Below, piece by piece: positions 42,593-44,574 of a stretch of DNA of 44,574 bases; position 1 is the stretch's first letter, and each line of letters starts with the position of its first letter. Source of the DNA: Desulfurivibrio sp. (GTDB taxonomy: Bacteria > Desulfobacterota > Desulfobulbia > Desulfobulbales > SURF-16); the NCBI GenBank assembly GCA_003605035.1, contig QZKJ01000046.1, positions 1 to 44,574 on the forward strand, in the 5' to 3' direction. The position numbers and the translations under genes are program-made. The notes beneath the pieces were generated by a model. The model was given only the letters and a program-made list of their open reading frames with translations. It was not told where the DNA came from and made no database searches.

Positions 42593-44158
42593 ATGATTCT
42601 ACGAGATGCCGCAACAGGTAAAGAGTACTCCATCAGCCTGCCCTGCCTGATCGGGCGTGGCAGGGAGGCGGATCTTGTCCTGGACGATCCGGCTGTTTCC
42701 CACCGTCACGCCCTGCTCGAAGGAACCGACGAGCAGGTGTGGATCAAGGATCTGGAAAGCACCAACGGGGTGTGGGTCAACGGCAGCAGGATCAGCGCCA
42801 GGACCTTTCTGCATCCCGGCGATTTTATCCAGCTGGGGCAGCTGAAGTTCCTGCTGCCCGCCCCTGCTGTCGCGAGCGCCGAGCAGACGGTGGTGCTCCA
42901 TGTGCTGGAGCGGGCCAGGGTGACGCCGGAACTGGACCGCCGGCGGCTGGAGCTGATCTATGATATCACCACGGAACTGCCCGGCAGCCGGGATGTCATG
43001 CAGCTTGGCGAAAAGATTTTTGTCCGCTGCCGGGAGTATTTCCAGCAGGATCATGGGACGATTGCCCTGTTTGAGGAAGACGGCAGATTGAAACCCCTGT
43101 GCTGCGATTACCAGGACGGGGCCCTGCCGCTCAGCCGCAGCATCGTCAAGCGGGTGCTGCAAAACGGCGAATCCCTGCTGCTGGAAGATGCCTTAAGCTC
43201 TGATTCCTTCAAGAAAGAGGAAAGCATCATCAATCTGCGCATCAGGTCGGCCATGTGCGCTCCGCTCATCTACCACAACCAGATCAGCGGGCTCATCTAT
43301 CTTGACCGCAACATCCCCGGCGCTTACAGCCAGAGCGATCTGGAACTCTTTCAGTCCATTGCCGCCATCATCGCCCCCTTAATCGAAAATGCCCGTCTCT
43401 GGAGCGAGCTGCAGGAGAAGTATGCCGATACCATGGATAAGCTGCGCAGTACCGAGACCCGGCTGATCGATACGGAACGGGTGGCGGCTTACGTGCGCCT
43501 GGCCCAGGCCATGGCCCATGAGGTGAGAAATCCCCTGGCCGCTCTCGGCGGACTGATCAGAAGAATCGCCAGGACGAACCAGGAGGGGGTGGAGCAGCAG
43601 AAAATGCAGACCATGGTGAAATCAGTGGAACGTATTGAGGCGGTGCTGCAGGAGGTGGACGGTTTTGCCCGGCTTTCCCTGCCGGAAAAACAGCTGGTCA
43701 GGATGGATCTGCTGGTGCAGGAGGTGCTGGAAAACTGTCAGGAGGAGCTGCGCAGGAAGCAGGTCAGCCCGCAGCTTGCCGTGGCCACCGCAAATGTCAT
43801 GGCGCCGGTGGACCGGCAGCTGATGAAAAAGGCCCTGGCCGCCGTGTGCAGGGAGATCCTGTTCGGCATAGGCCAGGGCAGTGAGCTGCCGGTCAGGCTG
43901 CAGGACGGGGAGGGCGCCCTGGAGATCCGCTTCGGGCCGGTACAGGACGCCGGCAGCTTCCGTGATCCCTTTGCCCCGGTCTTCCGCGACAAGCCATGGT
44001 GCAACAGCCTCTTTCTGAATATCGCCCATAAGATCCTGCTGGATCATGGCGGCAAACTGCTGCTCAACACCGAGGGGCACGGGGTGCTGCCGCTGATGCT
44101 GCTCATCTCCCGCTCGATTACGGTGGAAAGCGAGATGCAGGGTGGAGGCGCAGGCTGA
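42593..44158 (+). CDS. FHA-GAF-histidine-kinase-like regulator with degenerate ATPase domain
   Basis: This 521-residue soluble protein begins with an FHA domain (about 15-80: LIGRGREADLVLDDPAVSHRHA split by the GR and SHRH signature, then LESTNGVWVNG), which binds phosphothreonine. A GAF domain follows (about 115-265: MCAPLIYHNQISGLIYLD), then a dimerisation helix with the phospho-acceptor motif AMAHEVRNPLAAL (His309). The last 120 residues are where the HATPase should lie, but the N-box and the DxGxG box are not visible; only LFLNIAHKILLDHGGKL near the end resembles the family. It may be a pseudokinase or a phosphate acceptor for a partner. FHA proteins often control T6SS by threonine phosphorylation. 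Confidence 0.82.
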   Translation: MILRDAATGKEYSISLPCLIGRGREADLVLDDPAVSHRHALLEGTDEQVWIKDLESTNGVWVNGSRISARTFLHPGDFIQLGQLKFLLPAPAVASAEQTVVLHVLERARVTPELDRRRLELIYDITTELPGSRDVMQLGEKIFVRCREYFQQDHGTIALFEEDGRLKPLCCDYQDGALPLSRSIVKRVLQNGESLLLEDALSSDSFKKEESIINLRIRSAMCAPLIYHNQISGLIYLDRNIPGAYSQSDLELFQSIAAIIAPLIENARLWSELQEKYADTMDKLRSTETRLIDTERVAAYVRLAQAMAHEVRNPLAALGGLIRRIARTNQEGVEQQKMQTMVKSVERIEAVLQEVDGFARLSLPEKQLVRMDLLVQEVLENCQEELRRKQVSPQLAVATANVMAPVDRQLMKKALAAVCREILFGIGQGSELPVRLQDGEGALEIRFGPVQDAGSFRDPFAPVFRDKPWCNSLFLNIAHKILLDHGGKLLLNTEGHGVLPLMLLISRSITVESEMQGGGAG

Positions 44159-44165
44159 GGCCGGA

Positions 44166-44574
44166 TTATTTGCTGTAATCCCTGGGGCCGAACAGGGGAA
44201 CGCCTTCAGGCGTAACCGTTGCCTCCGACGGCTGGTCTTTTTTGCCGGGGGCTCTGCGTTTGGGGCGGGGTTGCGATTCGTCGACAAATTCCTGGGTAAG
44301 GGCATCCTCCCTGACCAGGAGTTCGCGGGGAATCTGGATCTGGTCGCCCTTGTGGATGAGGTTGGGGTTGATGGTCGGGTTGTGCTCGGCCAGGATCTCC
44401 CATTTCTTCAGATCACCGGTGTACCATTTGGCGATGATTGACAGGCTTTCCCCCGACAGGGTGACGGTATGAATAAGGTAGTCGGCAGGCGGGGGTTGTT
44501 CAGGCGCGGCTTGCGGCCGGGTTTCCACGGGCGGCGGCGCTTCAGGCTGGGGCGGCGGCGGCTCAGGCTGTCTG
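44166..44574 (-). CDS. LysM domain protein with proline-rich linker (partial, cut by the window end)
   Basis: The stop is at 44166 and the frame stays open to the end of the window, so the start lies beyond 44574. Visible from the C-terminus back are a basic/acidic tail, a LysM-like domain (IHTVTLSGESLSIIAKWYTG, then NPTINPNLIHKGDQIQIP) and a Pro/Glu/Gln-rich stretch that continues upstream of a GTG at 44528. That GTG is therefore probably not the real start. LysM would anchor the protein to peptidoglycan. Its convergent position beside the FHA gene gives no clear operon link. Any signal peptide lies outside the window. Confidence 0.75.
   Translation of the reverse strand, partial: RQPEPPPPQPEAPPPVETRPQAAPEQPPPADYLIHTVTLSGESLSIIAKWYTGDLKKWEILAEHNPTINPNLIHKGDQIQIPRELLVREDALTQEFVDESQPRPKRRAPGKKDQPSEATVTPEGVPLFGPRDYSK

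Overview
The window looks like chromosomal DNA of a Gram-negative, GC-rich bacterium. A TonB-dependent outer-membrane receptor, lipoprotein signals and type VI secretion (T6SS) genes support this. The gene mix (corrinoid salvage with CbiZ, DUF378, DUF2169/TIGR02270-type T6SS genes) would suit a Desulfobacterota (Desulfobulbales-like) or related deltaproteobacterial lineage. That placement is an inference from family content; no rRNA or other phylogenetic marker was used.

Layout. (1) 0.2-1.3 kb: ndk on the minus strand and a small DUF378 membrane protein with a clean intrinsic terminator. (2) 1.34-8.08 kb: a corrinoid uptake and salvage operon, made of a promoter, a cobalamin riboswitch, an intrinsic terminator, a 29-codon leader ORF, btuB, a secreted BtuF-CbiZ fusion, cbiA and btuF. 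Neither btuC nor btuD is present here. (3) 8.36-16.26 kb: a T6SS cargo operon, vgrG - DUF6484 - DUF2169 - degenerate ketosynthase - DUF4150/PAAR-deaminase toxin - candidate immunity or accessory protein - TIGR02270 - small membrane protein. (4) 16.3-20.1 kb: a minus-strand methyltransferase, a TssB-TssC fusion-like sheath gene and a GNAT acetyltransferase. (5) 20.25-32.4 kb: a visibly more A+T-rich defence island. A type I restriction-modification operon (hsdM, hsdS, hsdR) carries a KilA-N gene, an Abi_C gene and an IetAS pair (AAA+ ATPase plus subtilisin-like protease) between its subunits. It is followed by a truncated AlbA_2 fragment joined to a zeta-like kinase module. (6) 32.4-36.0 kb: a membrane protein with a zinc-ribbon tail and lon on the minus strand. 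(7) 36.4-44.6 kb: a second T6SS cargo module, vgrG2 - LysM/zincin putative effector - lipoprotein - PAAR - FHA/GAF/histidine-kinase-like protein, ending in a LysM gene cut by the window edge.

The two T6SS modules appear to share one secretion logic: near-identical VgrG cores with different tails, each beside its own PAAR or PAAR-like spike and its own candidate toxin. No baseplate, membrane-complex, Hcp or ClpV gene is visible, so the rest of the machine must lie elsewhere if it exists.

Three intergenic elements of 70-71 bp, each an inverted pair of a 24-base REP-like sequence, lie next to T6SS genes. Base changes that keep the stems paired suggest a REPIN family.
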